Notes: a model not told the origin generated them from the letters alone. DNA of 40,408 bases from Firmicutes bacterium ADurb.Bin182 (GCA_002070205.1 MWCU01000074.1:1-40408), one strand, 5' to 3'. Positions 23,870-33,612 are shown, counted from the stretch's first letter. Numbers and translations: made by a program.

Positions 23870-24745
23870 TTGTTTAAAATTCTGCTTATCAATGGCTTGA
23901 TTATCGGAGGCGTTTACGGCCTGATAGCATTGGGCTATAGTTTGATTTACAGGGCCTCCGGTCTGATGAGCTTTGCACAGGGCGATATGATAACTCTCGG
24001 GGCCTATCTCGGCTTAACATTTTACAGCATCCTGAGGTTGCCTTTCTTCCTATCCTTCATTCTTACTTTCGCGTGCGCTTTCATAGTAGGCGTACTGCTG
24101 GAGAAAGGCGTTATCCGTGCATTGCTGAATAAGAGCGTTTTGCCTATCTATATCGTTCTTGCCACAATTGCGATATCATATATCATTCAAAACGCCACGC
24201 AGGCGTTGTTCGGTACCACCACATTGCGATTCCCGCAAGTGTTCAGCACGGCCACATTGACCATATCAGGCATCACTGCCCAAACCGAAGCATTTGCCTG
24301 CTTGGTCATATCCCTCGCGCTCATGTTCCTGCTGCATCTGTTTATGACCAAGACGAAATTCGGAACCGCGATGCGCAGTGCAGCCATGGATCCGCTTGCC
24401 GCTGAATCCTGCGGCATAAACACTTCCATGAGTACAGGTATCACATGGGCCCTTGCGGCTGCGATCGCGTCAATAGCGGGCATGCTTTTAGGACCTATGT
24501 ACGGAGTTTATACCACTTTGGGTTCCGTCGTCGGCCGCAAAGGATTTGCAGGAGCGGTTGTAGGCGGATACGGAAATATGTACGGTGCAATGGTCGGAGG
24601 TATTATATTGGGTTTGGTCGAGACGTTTGTGGCGGGTTATTGGACAGGCACTTACAAAAATCTTATCGCTTACGCCATTCTGATTTTGTTCCTGTTTGTC
24701 AAGCCTACCGGCATTTTCAACGAAAAAGCCATCCAAGACGTATAA
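23870..24745 (+). CDS. livH: Branched-chain-type ABC transporter permease LivH
   Basis: This 291-residue permease has about eight hydrophobic helices. The N-terminal block GGVYGLIALGYSLIYRASGLMSFAQGD is the LivH signature. The open frame starts at ATG 23807, inside the hairpin region, but a TTG at 23870 lies exactly 7 bases after AAGGGAGG and starts the protein at the usual place (MFKILLINGL), so I use it. It pairs with LivM to form the membrane channel of the importer. Confidence 0.9.
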   Translation: MFKILLINGLIIGGVYGLIALGYSLIYRASGLMSFAQGDMITLGAYLGLTFYSILRLPFFLSFILTFACAFIVGVLLEKGVIRALLNKSVLPIYIVLATIAISYIIQNATQALFGTTTLRFPQVFSTATLTISGITAQTEAFACLVISLALMFLLHLFMTKTKFGTAMRSAAMDPLAAESCGINTSMSTGITWALAAAIASIAGMLLGPMYGVYTTLGSVVGRKGFAGAVVGGYGNMYGAMVGGIILGLVETFVAGYWTGTYKNLIAYAILILFLFVKPTGIFNEKAIQDV

Positions 24746-24772
24746 TCGGCGCCGAAGAATGGAGGTATGAAC

Positions 24773-25792
24773 TTGAATATTTTAAACATACAAAAAAAGC
24801 TGCCCCTTATCGTCGGTTTAGCCGTATTGCTGTGTGCGCTTCCGTTCCTGGTAAGGTTCGTTGCCGGAAACCAATATCCTTTGTTGATCATGTGCATTAT
24901 ATTGATCTATATCATCGCTGTATCGGGACTTGATATTCTGTTCGGATACAGCGGGCAGATTTCACTTGGTCACGCTGCGTTCTTTACGCTGGGCGCATAT
25001 ACATCGGGATTACTCAACATCTACTTTAATCTTCCTTTGTATCTTACGATACCCGCGGGAACGATACTGGCAACGCTCATAGGCGCTTTGCTTGCATATC
25101 CCGCGTCCAAACTGAAATTTCACTTTCTGTCGCTTGCTACGGTAGCCTTCGGGGAGATAACCTATTATTTCCTTTATAAATCGCCGGGCGGATTCACCCG
25201 TGATTTTAAAGGCATTAATGTGATAAGCATCGGTTTCCTCGGTGAGGACTATCTGAAGTGGTATTTTTTCCTTTTGGCGTTTGTGGTTATCGTATTGCTC
25301 GGCAAAACCTCTTTGATTAAATCACGTACCGGAAGGGCGTTCATCTCGATTCGCGAGAATACTCATGCTGCGGACGGAATGGGCATCAACGTTCGCAAAA
25401 ACAAGATAATAGCTTTTGCGGTAAGTGCGTTTCTTACAGGGCTCGCGGGTGCTTTGTATGTGCATTTGATCAAATACATAAGCCCCGAAACATCCATGCA
25501 GAAACAGTCCGTGCTTTTTCTTACCATGCTTCTTTTTGGCGGCACGGCCTCAATAATGGGTACGATTATGGGTGTTGTGTGTATTGAAGTGCTCATGGAA
25601 GCGATTCGCCCCTTGCAGGAGTATCAGATGCTTTTCTACGGCGTTCTGCTTTTGATAGTTATCGTAGCTCTGCCCGGAGGTATCTACGGCGGGCTGAAGA
25701 ATGTAGCCCAAAACATCAGGAAAGCGGCTTTGAAAAGATTAGGCAGGAATACTGACAATCAAAAAAAAGTGGAAAAGGGCGGTGAGGCATAA
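24773..25792 (+). CDS. livM: Branched-chain-type ABC transporter permease LivM
   Basis: This 339-residue permease has the LivM signature ILFGYSGQISLGHAAFFTLGAYTSG and a charged C-terminal tail. An in-frame ATG at 24767 is only one base from the GGAGG site (24761-24765) and cannot be used with it; the TTG at 24773 has the standard 7-base spacing and is the likely start. Its stop overlaps the ATG of the first ATPase by one base (TAATG), so translation is coupled. Confidence 0.9.
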   Translation: MNILNIQKKLPLIVGLAVLLCALPFLVRFVAGNQYPLLIMCIILIYIIAVSGLDILFGYSGQISLGHAAFFTLGAYTSGLLNIYFNLPLYLTIPAGTILATLIGALLAYPASKLKFHFLSLATVAFGEITYYFLYKSPGGFTRDFKGINVISIGFLGEDYLKWYFFLLAFVVIVLLGKTSLIKSRTGRAFISIRENTHAADGMGINVRKNKIIAFAVSAFLTGLAGALYVHLIKYISPETSMQKQSVLFLTMLLFGGTASIMGTIMGVVCIEVLMEAIRPLQEYQMLFYGVLLLIVIVALPGGIYGGLKNVAQNIRKAALKRLGRNTDNQKKVEKGGEA

Positions 25793-26547
25793 TGCTCGAA
25801 ACGAATAATGTCACAATAAATTTTGGCGGTCTTATCGCTGTAAACAATGTGAGCATTAAAGTACAGCCTCATAAGATCACTGCCTTAATCGGGCCGAACG
25901 GCGCCGGTAAAACCACGTTGTTCAACTGCATAAGCGGCGTTTATAAACCCACCAGCGGCGAGGTTATTTTGGACGGTCAGCACCTGGAGGGGAAAAGAGG
26001 CTTTCAGATCAACGCGGCAGGTATTGCCCGTACATACCAGGTCATCAACCTGTTCTGGAAAATGAGCGTGCTGGAAAACGTTTTAGTCGGCATGAACTCC
26101 CGTCTCAAAGCAAGTTTCTGGGATTCCCTGCTCAGCACAAAGAAAAAGCGGGAAGAAGAGAGGCGCATCCACGAGAGGGCTCATGAACTGCTGCAGTTCG
26201 TTCATCTGGATGAATATGCCGATGCTCCTGCAGCCAGTCTTTCATACGGCAAGCAGCGTCTTTTAGAGATCGTTCGCGGACTTGCAAGCGATCCCAAGGT
26301 GATTCTCCTGGACGAACCTGCTGCGGGAATGAATACAGCCGAAAAGGCGGAGCTGGATATATTGCTCAATAAGATAATCGAAATGGGCGTTACCATACTT
26401 GTTGTGGAACACGATATGAAGTTGATCATGGATGTGAGCGATTATATCTATGTTCTTTGCAACGGCATGCTGCTGGCTGAGGGTGATCCCGACAAGATAC
26501 AGAAAAACCCCGAGGTTATTGCAGCTTACCTGGGAGGTGACGAATAA
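25792..26547 (+). CDS. livG: ABC transporter ATP-binding protein LivG
   Basis: This 251-residue ATPase has Walker A GPNGAGKT (34-41), signature LSYGKQRLLEI (a variation of LSGGQ with Tyr), Walker B VILLDEPAAGM, and the switch His in VVEHDMKLIM. The long helical insertion and the EPAAGM sequence are typical of LivG. It starts and ends in one-base TAATG overlaps with its neighbours. Confidence 0.95.
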   Translation: MLETNNVTINFGGLIAVNNVSIKVQPHKITALIGPNGAGKTTLFNCISGVYKPTSGEVILDGQHLEGKRGFQINAAGIARTYQVINLFWKMSVLENVLVGMNSRLKASFWDSLLSTKKKREEERRIHERAHELLQFVHLDEYADAPAASLSYGKQRLLEIVRGLASDPKVILLDEPAAGMNTAEKAELDILLNKIIEMGVTILVVEHDMKLIMDVSDYIYVLCNGMLLAEGDPDKIQKNPEVIAAYLGGDE

Positions 26548-27266
26548 TGGCAAAACTTCTGGAGCTCATCGATTTCCATTATTATTATGGAAATATCCAT
26601 TCCGTTAAGGGAATCAATATGCATGTGGAAGAGGGGGAGATGGTTACCCTGATAGGCGCCAACGGCGCCGGTAAGACAACTACCCTGCAATCCATTTCCG
26701 GTCTTACAAAACGCAAAGGCATTCAAGGCAGGATTCTTTTTAACGGTAAGGAAATCCAAACCTATCCGGGATCAAAAGTTGCTGGCCTCGGAATTGCTCA
26801 AGCGCTGGAGGGCAGGCATATATTCTCAAAATTAACTGTGGATGAAAACCTGAGGATGGGAGCGTATCTCAGAAAGGATACTAAAAATATCAAAGACGAT
26901 ATTGACAGCGTATATAAACGCTTCCCAAGGCTTTTGGAGCGCAGGAATCAGCTGGGCGGTACGCTTTCCGGCGGCGAGCAGCAGATGCTGGCAATAGGAA
27001 GGTGCCTTCTCAGCCGGCCCAAACTGATGCTGCTCGACGAGCCTTCCCTTGGCCTTGCACCTCTTATCGTAAAAGAGATATTCATTGCAATCAATGAGAT
27101 CAACCGTGAAGGTACGACCGTTCTTTTTGTCGAACAGAACTCCAAGATCGCATTGTCTACTGCGCACAGGGGTTACGTAATGCAGACCGGCGAGATTGTC
27201 ATGTCCGATACTTGTAAAAATCTTATGGAGAACACGGAAGTGAAGAAGGCTTATCTCGGCGTTTAA
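26547..27266 (+). CDS. livF: ABC transporter ATP-binding protein LivF
   Basis: This 239-residue ATPase has Walker A GANGAGKT (37-44), signature LSGGEQQMLAIGR, Walker B LMLLDEPSLGL and FVEQN, all typical of LivF. It forms the heterodimeric motor with LivG and completes the five-gene importer. The following gene lies 49 bases on, with a small GCAAG/CTTGC stem between. Confidence 0.95.
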   Translation: MAKLLELIDFHYYYGNIHSVKGINMHVEEGEMVTLIGANGAGKTTTLQSISGLTKRKGIQGRILFNGKEIQTYPGSKVAGLGIAQALEGRHIFSKLTVDENLRMGAYLRKDTKNIKDDIDSVYKRFPRLLERRNQLGGTLSGGEQQMLAIGRCLLSRPKLMLLDEPSLGLAPLIVKEIFIAINEINREGTTVLFVEQNSKIALSTAHRGYVMQTGEIVMSDTCKNLMENTEVKKAYLGV

Positions 27267-27315
27267 AAAGCAGGGGCAAGCGCGAAATCGACTTGCGCGA
27301 TACAAAGGAGAGAAT

Positions 27316-28164
27316 ATGTATAAGTATGGTATCCAGTGCGCGCTCGAGCAGCTGCCTGAGAGGATTCCCGCCATTTTTCGCGGTACGATCCGGGAAGTGG
27401 CCGAAGCATCCGGCAAAGCCGGTTACGATGCGGTGGAGCTCTATATTCACGACCCGAAGGAGAAAAACGCAGCGGAACTCAAGGCCGCGGCTGCGGATAA
27501 CGGTTTGAGTTATTGCGGCGTTTGCACCGGCCTTGAGTATATTCTGAACGGATTGTGCCTTACATCCGACGATTCAACTGTACGGCGGCGTGCGACGGAC
27601 AGATTAAAGGAGCATTTGGAGCTGGGCGCGATTCTGGAGTGCCCGGTGGTCGTCGGCACTATGCGGGGAAATATTCCGGGTTCTGAATTTAAGGAGGAAT
27701 ACCTCAACCGGCTTGCGGATGGCCTGCGGCTGTTGAACGACTGCGCGGCAGAGATCGGCGGAGAACTTCTGATAGAAAATATCCATCAATATACATCGAA
27801 TTACCTGTGCACCGTAACAGAGGTCGGCGAATATGTTCGTAAGCTTGCGCTTTCGCATCTTAAGCTGCATATCGATACCCATTCCATGCATATCGAGGAT
27901 AAAGATCCTTTAGGCGCTATTTTGAAGTACGGGGACGTGCTTGGTTATGTTCATTTCTCGGATTCCAACAGGGGGTATCCCGGTTCGGGAGTCATCGATT
28001 TTAAAGCTTATTATCACGCATTGCTGGATGTTGACTATAAGGGCTATATCACAGCTGAATGTCAGCCATATCCGAATCCGGAAGCGTGTGCGGTGAGAGC
28101 GCTGAATTACATGAAGTGCATGGAAAGCGCCGCGTTTATAGAAAGAATGCAATTCAGGGAGTAA
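27316..28164 (+). CDS. Sugar phosphate isomerase/epimerase family TIM barrel
   Basis: This 282-residue member of the xylose-isomerase-like TIM-barrel (AP endonuclease 2) family has a divalent-metal set in family order: E154 (LLIENIH), D187 (LHIDTHS), H213 (YVHFSDSNRG) and E248 (TAECQ). The motif VHFSDSNRGYPGSGVIDF is that of tagatose/psicose 3-epimerase-like and related proteins, so aldose-ketose isomerisation or epimerisation of a sugar or sugar phosphate is expected. The ATG follows AAAGGAGAG. The transaldolase gene begins 4 bases after its stop, so the product is probably that enzyme's substrate or a precursor of it. Confidence 0.85.
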   Translation: MYKYGIQCALEQLPERIPAIFRGTIREVAEASGKAGYDAVELYIHDPKEKNAAELKAAAADNGLSYCGVCTGLEYILNGLCLTSDDSTVRRRATDRLKEHLELGAILECPVVVGTMRGNIPGSEFKEEYLNRLADGLRLLNDCAAEIGGELLIENIHQYTSNYLCTVTEVGEYVRKLALSHLKLHIDTHSMHIEDKDPLGAILKYGDVLGYVHFSDSNRGYPGSGVIDFKAYYHALLDVDYKGYITAECQPYPNPEACAVRALNYMKCMESAAFIERMQFRE

Positions 28165-28168
28165 GAAG

Positions 28169-29209
28169 ATGAACGAGAACAGGTATTTGAGGTGGCTCAG
28201 CAGCAAGACGCAATCCGTCTTTTGGCATGACTCCGCCGTGAAGACGGAGCAGGCGGAAGCATTTTCAAACGGCGCCGCGGGCATGACGACCAACCCGTTT
28301 CTGGTAAATTCGACATTGCGGAACGACACCGCTTTTTGGAAGGAACGTCTTTCTGCGCTTCCCAAAGGATTGAAGGGCGACGAAAAGGTCCTTGCGCTTG
28401 TTCGCTGCGTGACGGGCTATTATTCGGATTTGATGATGCCGATGTACGAACAAGGCATACCGGGCAAGGGCTATGTTTGCGCGCAAACCAATCCAAATAA
28501 AACGGGTGATGCCGAATACATGATCGCTCAGGCTAAAACGATTTCATCCTGGGCTCCGAATATAGTTGTCAAGCTCCCCGCCACCAGGTCAGGCATTGAA
28601 GCTTACGAGGAATGCACGGCTCTCGGCATGAACGTGGCTGCTACCGTCAGCTTTACCGTTCCCCAGGTACTGGCGGTCGGCGAAGCGAGAGCCAGAGGCA
28701 AAGCGCGTGCTGAACGGAACGGCATAAAGCCAGGTCTGGGAATTGCGGTCGTCATGGTAGGCCGTCTTGACGATTATCTCAGGGATTTTGCTTGCGATTC
28801 TCATCCCGAAGTTTCGGAGGAATGCATAGTCAAAGCGGGTACCGCCTGCATCAAACGGGCATACGGGATTTTTAAAGAGCGAGGCTATGACGCATTCTTG
28901 ATGCCTGCGGGATGCAGGGGCGCAAACCATATCACAGATCTTGCGGGCGCGAAAATGATAATGTCCATTGCTCCCAAGATCGCGGATATGCTCAAAGATG
29001 TAGAGGTATTCGAAGAGCGCATCGAAGTTCCGGTAAATGCGGGCATTATCGATAGTCTGATGAAAATGAGCGAATTTCGCAGGGCATATGAACCCGACGG
29101 TATGAAACCCGAAGAATTTATTACTTTCGGGTCTTCCAACAGGACGACCGCACAGTTTATTGAATGCGGCTGGAATCCATTGTCGGCGTTCGATTATGAA
29201 AGTCTTTAA
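28169..29209 (+). CDS. Transaldolase-family aldolase
   Basis: This 346-residue class I aldolase of the transaldolase family has a TTNP block (GMTTNPFLV, 38-46), the Schiff-base Lys135 in VVKLPAT, Asp21 near the N-terminus and the phosphate-site region GSSNRTTAQFIE near the C-terminus. It is longer than the 215-residue fructose-6-phosphate aldolases and nearer to full transaldolases, but its order and spacing are atypical. It would transfer or release dihydroxyacetone from a ketose phosphate or analogue. With the split transketolase in the same operon it can recycle pentose phosphates; a specialised substrate is also possible. Confidence 0.85.
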   Translation: MNENRYLRWLSSKTQSVFWHDSAVKTEQAEAFSNGAAGMTTNPFLVNSTLRNDTAFWKERLSALPKGLKGDEKVLALVRCVTGYYSDLMMPMYEQGIPGKGYVCAQTNPNKTGDAEYMIAQAKTISSWAPNIVVKLPATRSGIEAYEECTALGMNVAATVSFTVPQVLAVGEARARGKARAERNGIKPGLGIAVVMVGRLDDYLRDFACDSHPEVSEECIVKAGTACIKRAYGIFKERGYDAFLMPAGCRGANHITDLAGAKMIMSIAPKIADMLKDVEVFEERIEVPVNAGIIDSLMKMSEFRRAYEPDGMKPEEFITFGSSNRTTAQFIECGWNPLSAFDYESL

Positions 29210-29223
29210 TAGCAGGTGGGAAA

Positions 29224-29976
29224 ATGTTTGCTTTAAGCGGAAAGTCGGCACTGATTACCGGAGCTGCCCAGGGCATAGGTAAAACAACGGCGGAAAAGAT
29301 GTCTGAATTGGGCTGCAGGATTGCCGTTGCCGATATCTGCCGGGAAAAGACGGAGGCAGTGGTCAGGGGCATCAGACAGAGCGGAGGGGAAGCCGTCGGC
29401 GTATTCATGGATGTCACGAGCAATGAAAGCATCGATTTCGCCGTAAAAGAGGCAGCGAATGCTTTCGGAGGCATAGATATCGTCGTAAACAGCGCGGGTA
29501 TACTGGGGACCTCCAGTATTGAAGATATGCAGCGCGACGGGGAATGGAACCGTGTTCTGGATATCGATCTTAGCGGCACGTTCTTCGTATGCCAGTATGC
29601 GCTGCAGTATTTGAAAAAGAGCGCTGCCGGACGCATAATCAACATCGCTTCCGTTACGGGACGGAACGGAGGTTTTGAAGGATCCATGAGTTACGCAGCC
29701 GCAAAGGGCGGCGTGATAGCCATCACTCGCGGTATGGCGAGGCATCTTGCGAAGTATCGGATAACCGTCAATGCAGTCTGTCCCGCAACTACCAAAACGG
29801 AAATGCTGGAGGGATATACTCAGGAGCGTATAGACAATCAAGTCAAGAATATACTTCTTGGCAGGCTCGGCAAAACGGAGGAGATCGCTGCCGCCGTTTG
29901 TTATCTTGCGTCGGATGAAGCGGCGTTTGTTACAGGAGCTATGCTGGATGTAAACGGAGGAGCTTACTTCGGCTGA
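29224..29976 (+). CDS. SDR family oxidoreductase
   Basis: This 250-residue short-chain dehydrogenase has TGAAQGIG (12-19), an NSAG variant of NNAG (89-92), S143, Y157 and K161, and an Asp after the second strand that suggests NAD(H). It is the last gene of the rightward operon, 14 bases after the transaldolase, with AGGTGG as ribosome site. It is the fourth SDR of the island. Substrate unknown, likely a polyol or ketose from the pathway. The 147 bases that follow, up to the convergent addA stop, hold no clear terminator. Confidence 0.85.
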   Translation: MFALSGKSALITGAAQGIGKTTAEKMSELGCRIAVADICREKTEAVVRGIRQSGGEAVGVFMDVTSNESIDFAVKEAANAFGGIDIVVNSAGILGTSSIEDMQRDGEWNRVLDIDLSGTFFVCQYALQYLKKSAAGRIINIASVTGRNGGFEGSMSYAAAKGGVIAITRGMARHLAKYRITVNAVCPATTKTEMLEGYTQERIDNQVKNILLGRLGKTEEIAAAVCYLASDEAAFVTGAMLDVNGGAYFG

Positions 29977-30123
29977 CCGTTGTTCAATGGATGCGATTCT
30001 TACCCGGTAAAGAAGCGAACATAAACGATTATTATAAGAAAATCGGAGAGGTCAGGATTCCTATCTTCTCTCTTGCGCCGGAAATTCAGCATTATACACG
30101 GCGCGTGAATTAATGGCGGCGTT

Positions 30124-33100
30124 TCACATCTTTACGCTTTCACCTATTCTCAGCAGATGGATATACGCTTCCTTTACCGGAATGCCCGTCAAATCGCCGA
30201 GCGCTTTTTTGTACAGCTCGACCTGCAGCCTGTGCTTTTGCGCGGCTTCTTTCGGTTCTGTGCCCTCCGGGACATAGTCAGTTTTGTAATCTAATAGCAC
30301 CCAGCCGCCGTTTTCCAAAAACGCGCAGTCTATCACGCCCTGAAGAAGAACGCTCTCGGCGCTTCTTGTATCGAAAAGCTCGCTTGCCGGCTTTGAATGA
30401 TTGAATTCAAGTTCCCTTTCCACCTTGTTTGAAGCGAGAAGCCGCATTCCGAGCGGGGAATCAAAAAATCGTACGATTGCGCCTATGTCGACCGCCTGCG
30501 CTTGATCGTTTGTAATGAAGCCCTGTTCTTTCAGCCTTTGAAGCTCAGCCCTCACAGTTTCCGGAGTATGCCTGATGAGCCTTATACGCTGCATCAGCAT
30601 GTGCGCCGCAGTCCCCTTATCTGTCGCGCCCATAGTTTTTGAACGAGCGAACGACGGCGCTTCAACTATCACAGTCTCCTTATGGGACAGCGCGCTCACG
30701 CTGGTCTTCCCGGGCAGGCGTACCTCTTCCTCGAACGGGTATTTCCACGAAAACCGCTCGTCAACGGCTGAAACATTTGCTTTTTCCGCCTCTTTTGCCC
30801 AGGCTTCGAACTCTTCTCTTTTAATCGCATTTTTCATGAAAGCTTGAGCGCCGCGCGGATGGCAGAATATACGGATGCGCTCGTTCTTCGCATGAGAGCT
30901 GTCCTTGACGCTTCTAAGAGCTCTTCCTTCGGGCTGTCTAAGCAGCGCACCTATGATCCAGTCCATAAAGCATTTTGCGCTCAGGATAGCAAAGTCGGTC
31001 ATTTCCGTATCAAGGCTTTTTACGGATTTTTCTATATTATTGACCGAACCTATCAGTATGAGGTGTTCCCGCGCGCGTGTCATGCCGACGTATAAAACGC
31101 GCATTTCTTCGGCAAGAGCGAGTTTCTTTGCCTTCTCTTTGATCGCATGAAGATTTACGGTGCTCTTTACCACGCTGTTTTTATAAAAACTGAGGCCGAA
31201 ACCCCACTCCCTGTCGGTATTGCACGGTGTCTGGTTGAATCCCCATTGCTTTCCTAAACCCGCAAAAATCACGACCGGGTATTCAAGGCCTTTGCTTTTA
31301 TGCACGGTGCATATATTCACAACGTCCTGAGCGCTTACCTGGGCTTCGCCAAAGCTTTCGTATTGTTTTGCGCTGTCCATAAATCTGATGAAGCTCCAAA
31401 GTCCGCGTCCCGCGCTGCGCTCATATTCGTGAGCGCGCTGTATCAAAGCGTCGATATTTGCCTGTCTTTTTGCTCCTCCCGCAAGAGCGCCGACATAATG
31501 GTAATAGCCCGTTTCGTCCATCAAAGCCCCGATCAGCTGCTCAACTGAGAAAAGTTGTGAGTCCTCCTTCCAGCGGGACAGGTCGTCAAGGAATTTCTTT
31601 GCTTTGGCGCCCAAATCGGTTTTTTGATTAGAGACCCTGTAAAGGCTGTCATATACGCTCTCACCTTGCGCGTCTTCCCTGATAAGCGCGAGCTCTTTGA
31701 CGTCGAACCCGCCGATTGGCGAGCGGAGTACGCTTAAAAGCGGTATGTCCTGCCTTTTGTTATCTATGATTCGAAGCAGCGCCATCACCGTATTTACTTC
31801 AACGGCAGCGAAATAACCGCCGGTGACCTGTGAGAACGAGGGTATGCCTTCCATGCTGAAAACCTGCGCCCATACTTCAACCGTGTTGTTTGCCCTGAGC
31901 AGCACAGCGAAGTCTGAATATTTATATTTTCTTAATTGATTGTCCTTCGGGTCGTGCAGCAGGTATCCGCTGTTTTCGTCCGTGAGTTGCTTGATTCTTT
32001 TCGCGGCAAGCAGGGCTTCCGCCTGCGCGTCGCTCAGTTCCTGTTCATCTGCTTCGTCTGAAAAAACGTCATCTTCCTCTTCGTTTTCCGGTTCGCCGTT
32101 GTCTTTATCAGCCGTTTCCGCCGGATTTTTTTCCAGGATATGCAGTTCCGCTATTCCGGACAGTTCGGGAAGATCTCTTCCCATTACAAGTGCAGCATCT
32201 TTGTCATAATCGATTTCGCCCGTATGTTCGCGCATGATTTTAGAAAAAACTTTATTGACCGCATTTATGACATTGCCGGTACTTCGAAAGTTAACGTTTA
32301 AATCGAGTTTTTCGCCTTTTTCCTTATTTGCGTATTTTCGGTATTTATTCAGGAATATCCTCGGCTCCGCAAGCCTGAAACGGTAAATGGACTGCTTGAC
32401 GTCTCCCACCATGAATACGTTGTTTTCTCTTTTTACGGCATTAATGATGGATTCCTGCACCTCGTTTATATCCTGGTACTCATCCACGAATATAAAATCG
32501 AACTTTCTGCGGTATTCGTCCGCAATGTTTCTGTTTTCGAGCACTTTAAGGGTCAGGTGCTCCATATCGTTGTAATCTATAACTCCCGCTTCGGTCTTTT
32601 TATTCCGGTATTTTTCGTCGAATTCCCATATGAGCCTTTGCAGTTCTTTCATTGCGGGATAAAGCGAATTGAGCACCTCCGCTTCCTCGGCAAGCGAGCG
32701 CCTGAACCATTCTTTGTGCTTTGCGATAGTCTTTTTCAAATCATCGCGAGTTTTTTTGACAGACGCGCGAAGCTCGTCGTCCTCTAGATATTTGAGCTGC
32801 AGGTTATTGAAAGCAAGGTCGCAGAGCGCTTCGCGGTATTCGTCATAGCCTTTGTACAGCTTCAGTGCACGCACTCTTAAAAGCTCATCGTCCAGCTGCT
32901 GCCTCAGTTTGACAGGCATCCGGCTGCTCAGGAGCGCCTGCAGGCGGTCGGCATTTCCCGAGATCATTTCGGCGGAGTGCTTCGCAAGCCATCCGTAAGG
33001 TTCATATTCGGCCAAAGCCCGGGCGTCCTTTGAGAAGTTTTCAACGGCGTCAGACAAATAGCTTTCGGGATCCGGGTGCGACACCATAAAGTGATACAGT

Positions 33101-33612
33101 TCAAAAATCTGTTTTGCGATATTCTCTTCGCCGTCTAGAAGCCCGACCAATTCCAAAAACTCGGGTGAGGAAAACTCAAACCGCTCCTCGATCAATTCGT
33201 CCATTGCATCGGCCTTCATCATTGCGGTCTGTGTATTTTCGGCAGGCCTGAACGACGGATCCAGCCGCGCTTCGTAAAAATGGCGTTTCAGTACGCGCGT
33301 ACAGAAGGAATGTATAGTGGATATGTTTGCGTGTTCGGCGTTTTGGGCCTGCTCCCTCAACCGCTTTTGAAGGGAAGGGTCGCCGGTCTCATCCGACAAT
33401 AATGAGAGTCCTTTTGATATCCTTTTTTTCATCTCGGCCGCGGCGGCTTTTGTAAACGTAACTACCAAAATGCGCTCGATATCAAAGCCTTCCCTCACAT
33501 GCCTTATGACACGTTCGGTAATTACCGCTGTTTTGCCCGATCCGGCGGCGGCCGAAACTATAAGATTTGAGCTTTGTTCGATTGCCGATAGTTGTTCCTG
33601 TGTCCAAGTCAT
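30124..33612 (-). CDS. addA: ATP-dependent helicase/nuclease subunit A
   Basis: This 1162-residue helicase-nuclease works with AddB in double-strand break resection and recombination. Visible parts are the Q-motif TWTQEQ at the start, Walker A AAGSGKT (22-28), helicase motif II FVDEYQD, motif VGDVKQSIYRFR, the C-terminal helicase block VLYVGMTRAREHL, and a RecB-type nuclease near the end (GVIDC followed by LLDYKTD). Length is about normal for AddA. The ATG overlaps the addB stop by four bases (ATGA), with GAAGGTGA upstream. An acidic low-complexity insertion (about residues 490-525) lies in the middle. Confidence 0.97.
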   Translation of the reverse strand: MTWTQEQLSAIEQSSNLIVSAAAGSGKTAVITERVIRHVREGFDIERILVVTFTKAAAAEMKKRISKGLSLLSDETGDPSLQKRLREQAQNAEHANISTIHSFCTRVLKRHFYEARLDPSFRPAENTQTAMMKADAMDELIEERFEFSSPEFLELVGLLDGEENIAKQIFELYHFMVSHPDPESYLSDAVENFSKDARALAEYEPYGWLAKHSAEMISGNADRLQALLSSRMPVKLRQQLDDELLRVRALKLYKGYDEYREALCDLAFNNLQLKYLEDDELRASVKKTRDDLKKTIAKHKEWFRRSLAEEAEVLNSLYPAMKELQRLIWEFDEKYRNKKTEAGVIDYNDMEHLTLKVLENRNIADEYRRKFDFIFVDEYQDINEVQESIINAVKRENNVFMVGDVKQSIYRFRLAEPRIFLNKYRKYANKEKGEKLDLNVNFRSTGNVINAVNKVFSKIMREHTGEIDYDKDAALVMGRDLPELSGIAELHILEKNPAETADKDNGEPENEEEDDVFSDEADEQELSDAQAEALLAAKRIKQLTDENSGYLLHDPKDNQLRKYKYSDFAVLLRANNTVEVWAQVFSMEGIPSFSQVTGGYFAAVEVNTVMALLRIIDNKRQDIPLLSVLRSPIGGFDVKELALIREDAQGESVYDSLYRVSNQKTDLGAKAKKFLDDLSRWKEDSQLFSVEQLIGALMDETGYYHYVGALAGGAKRQANIDALIQRAHEYERSAGRGLWSFIRFMDSAKQYESFGEAQVSAQDVVNICTVHKSKGLEYPVVIFAGLGKQWGFNQTPCNTDREWGFGLSFYKNSVVKSTVNLHAIKEKAKKLALAEEMRVLYVGMTRAREHLILIGSVNNIEKSVKSLDTEMTDFAILSAKCFMDWIIGALLRQPEGRALRSVKDSSHAKNERIRIFCHPRGAQAFMKNAIKREEFEAWAKEAEKANVSAVDERFSWKYPFEEEVRLPGKTSVSALSHKETVIVEAPSFARSKTMGATDKGTAAHMLMQRIRLIRHTPETVRAELQRLKEQGFITNDQAQAVDIGAIVRFFDSPLGMRLLASNKVERELEFNHSKPASELFDTRSAESVLLQGVIDCAFLENGGWVLLDYKTDYVPEGTEPKEAAQKHRLQVELYKKALGDLTGIPVKEAYIHLLRIGESVKM

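Noticed and set aside
17883..29976. Sulfoquinovose degradation operon (sulfo-transketolase or sulfo-transaldolase type)
   Set aside because: A split transketolase, transaldolase and GarR-like reductase would fit, but there is no sulfoquinovosidase, no recognisable SQ isomerase and no sulfonate exporter, and 6PGDH and the LarA relative point to aldonates. Kept only as an alternative.
6785..29976. Island carried by a mobile element
   Set aside because: No integrase, transposase, tRNA attachment site or flanking direct repeats were seen; horizontal origin is possible but unsupported.
29977..30123. Terminator between the convergent SDR and addA genes
   Set aside because: Several short complementary stretches exist, but none forms a convincing stem with a T-run.
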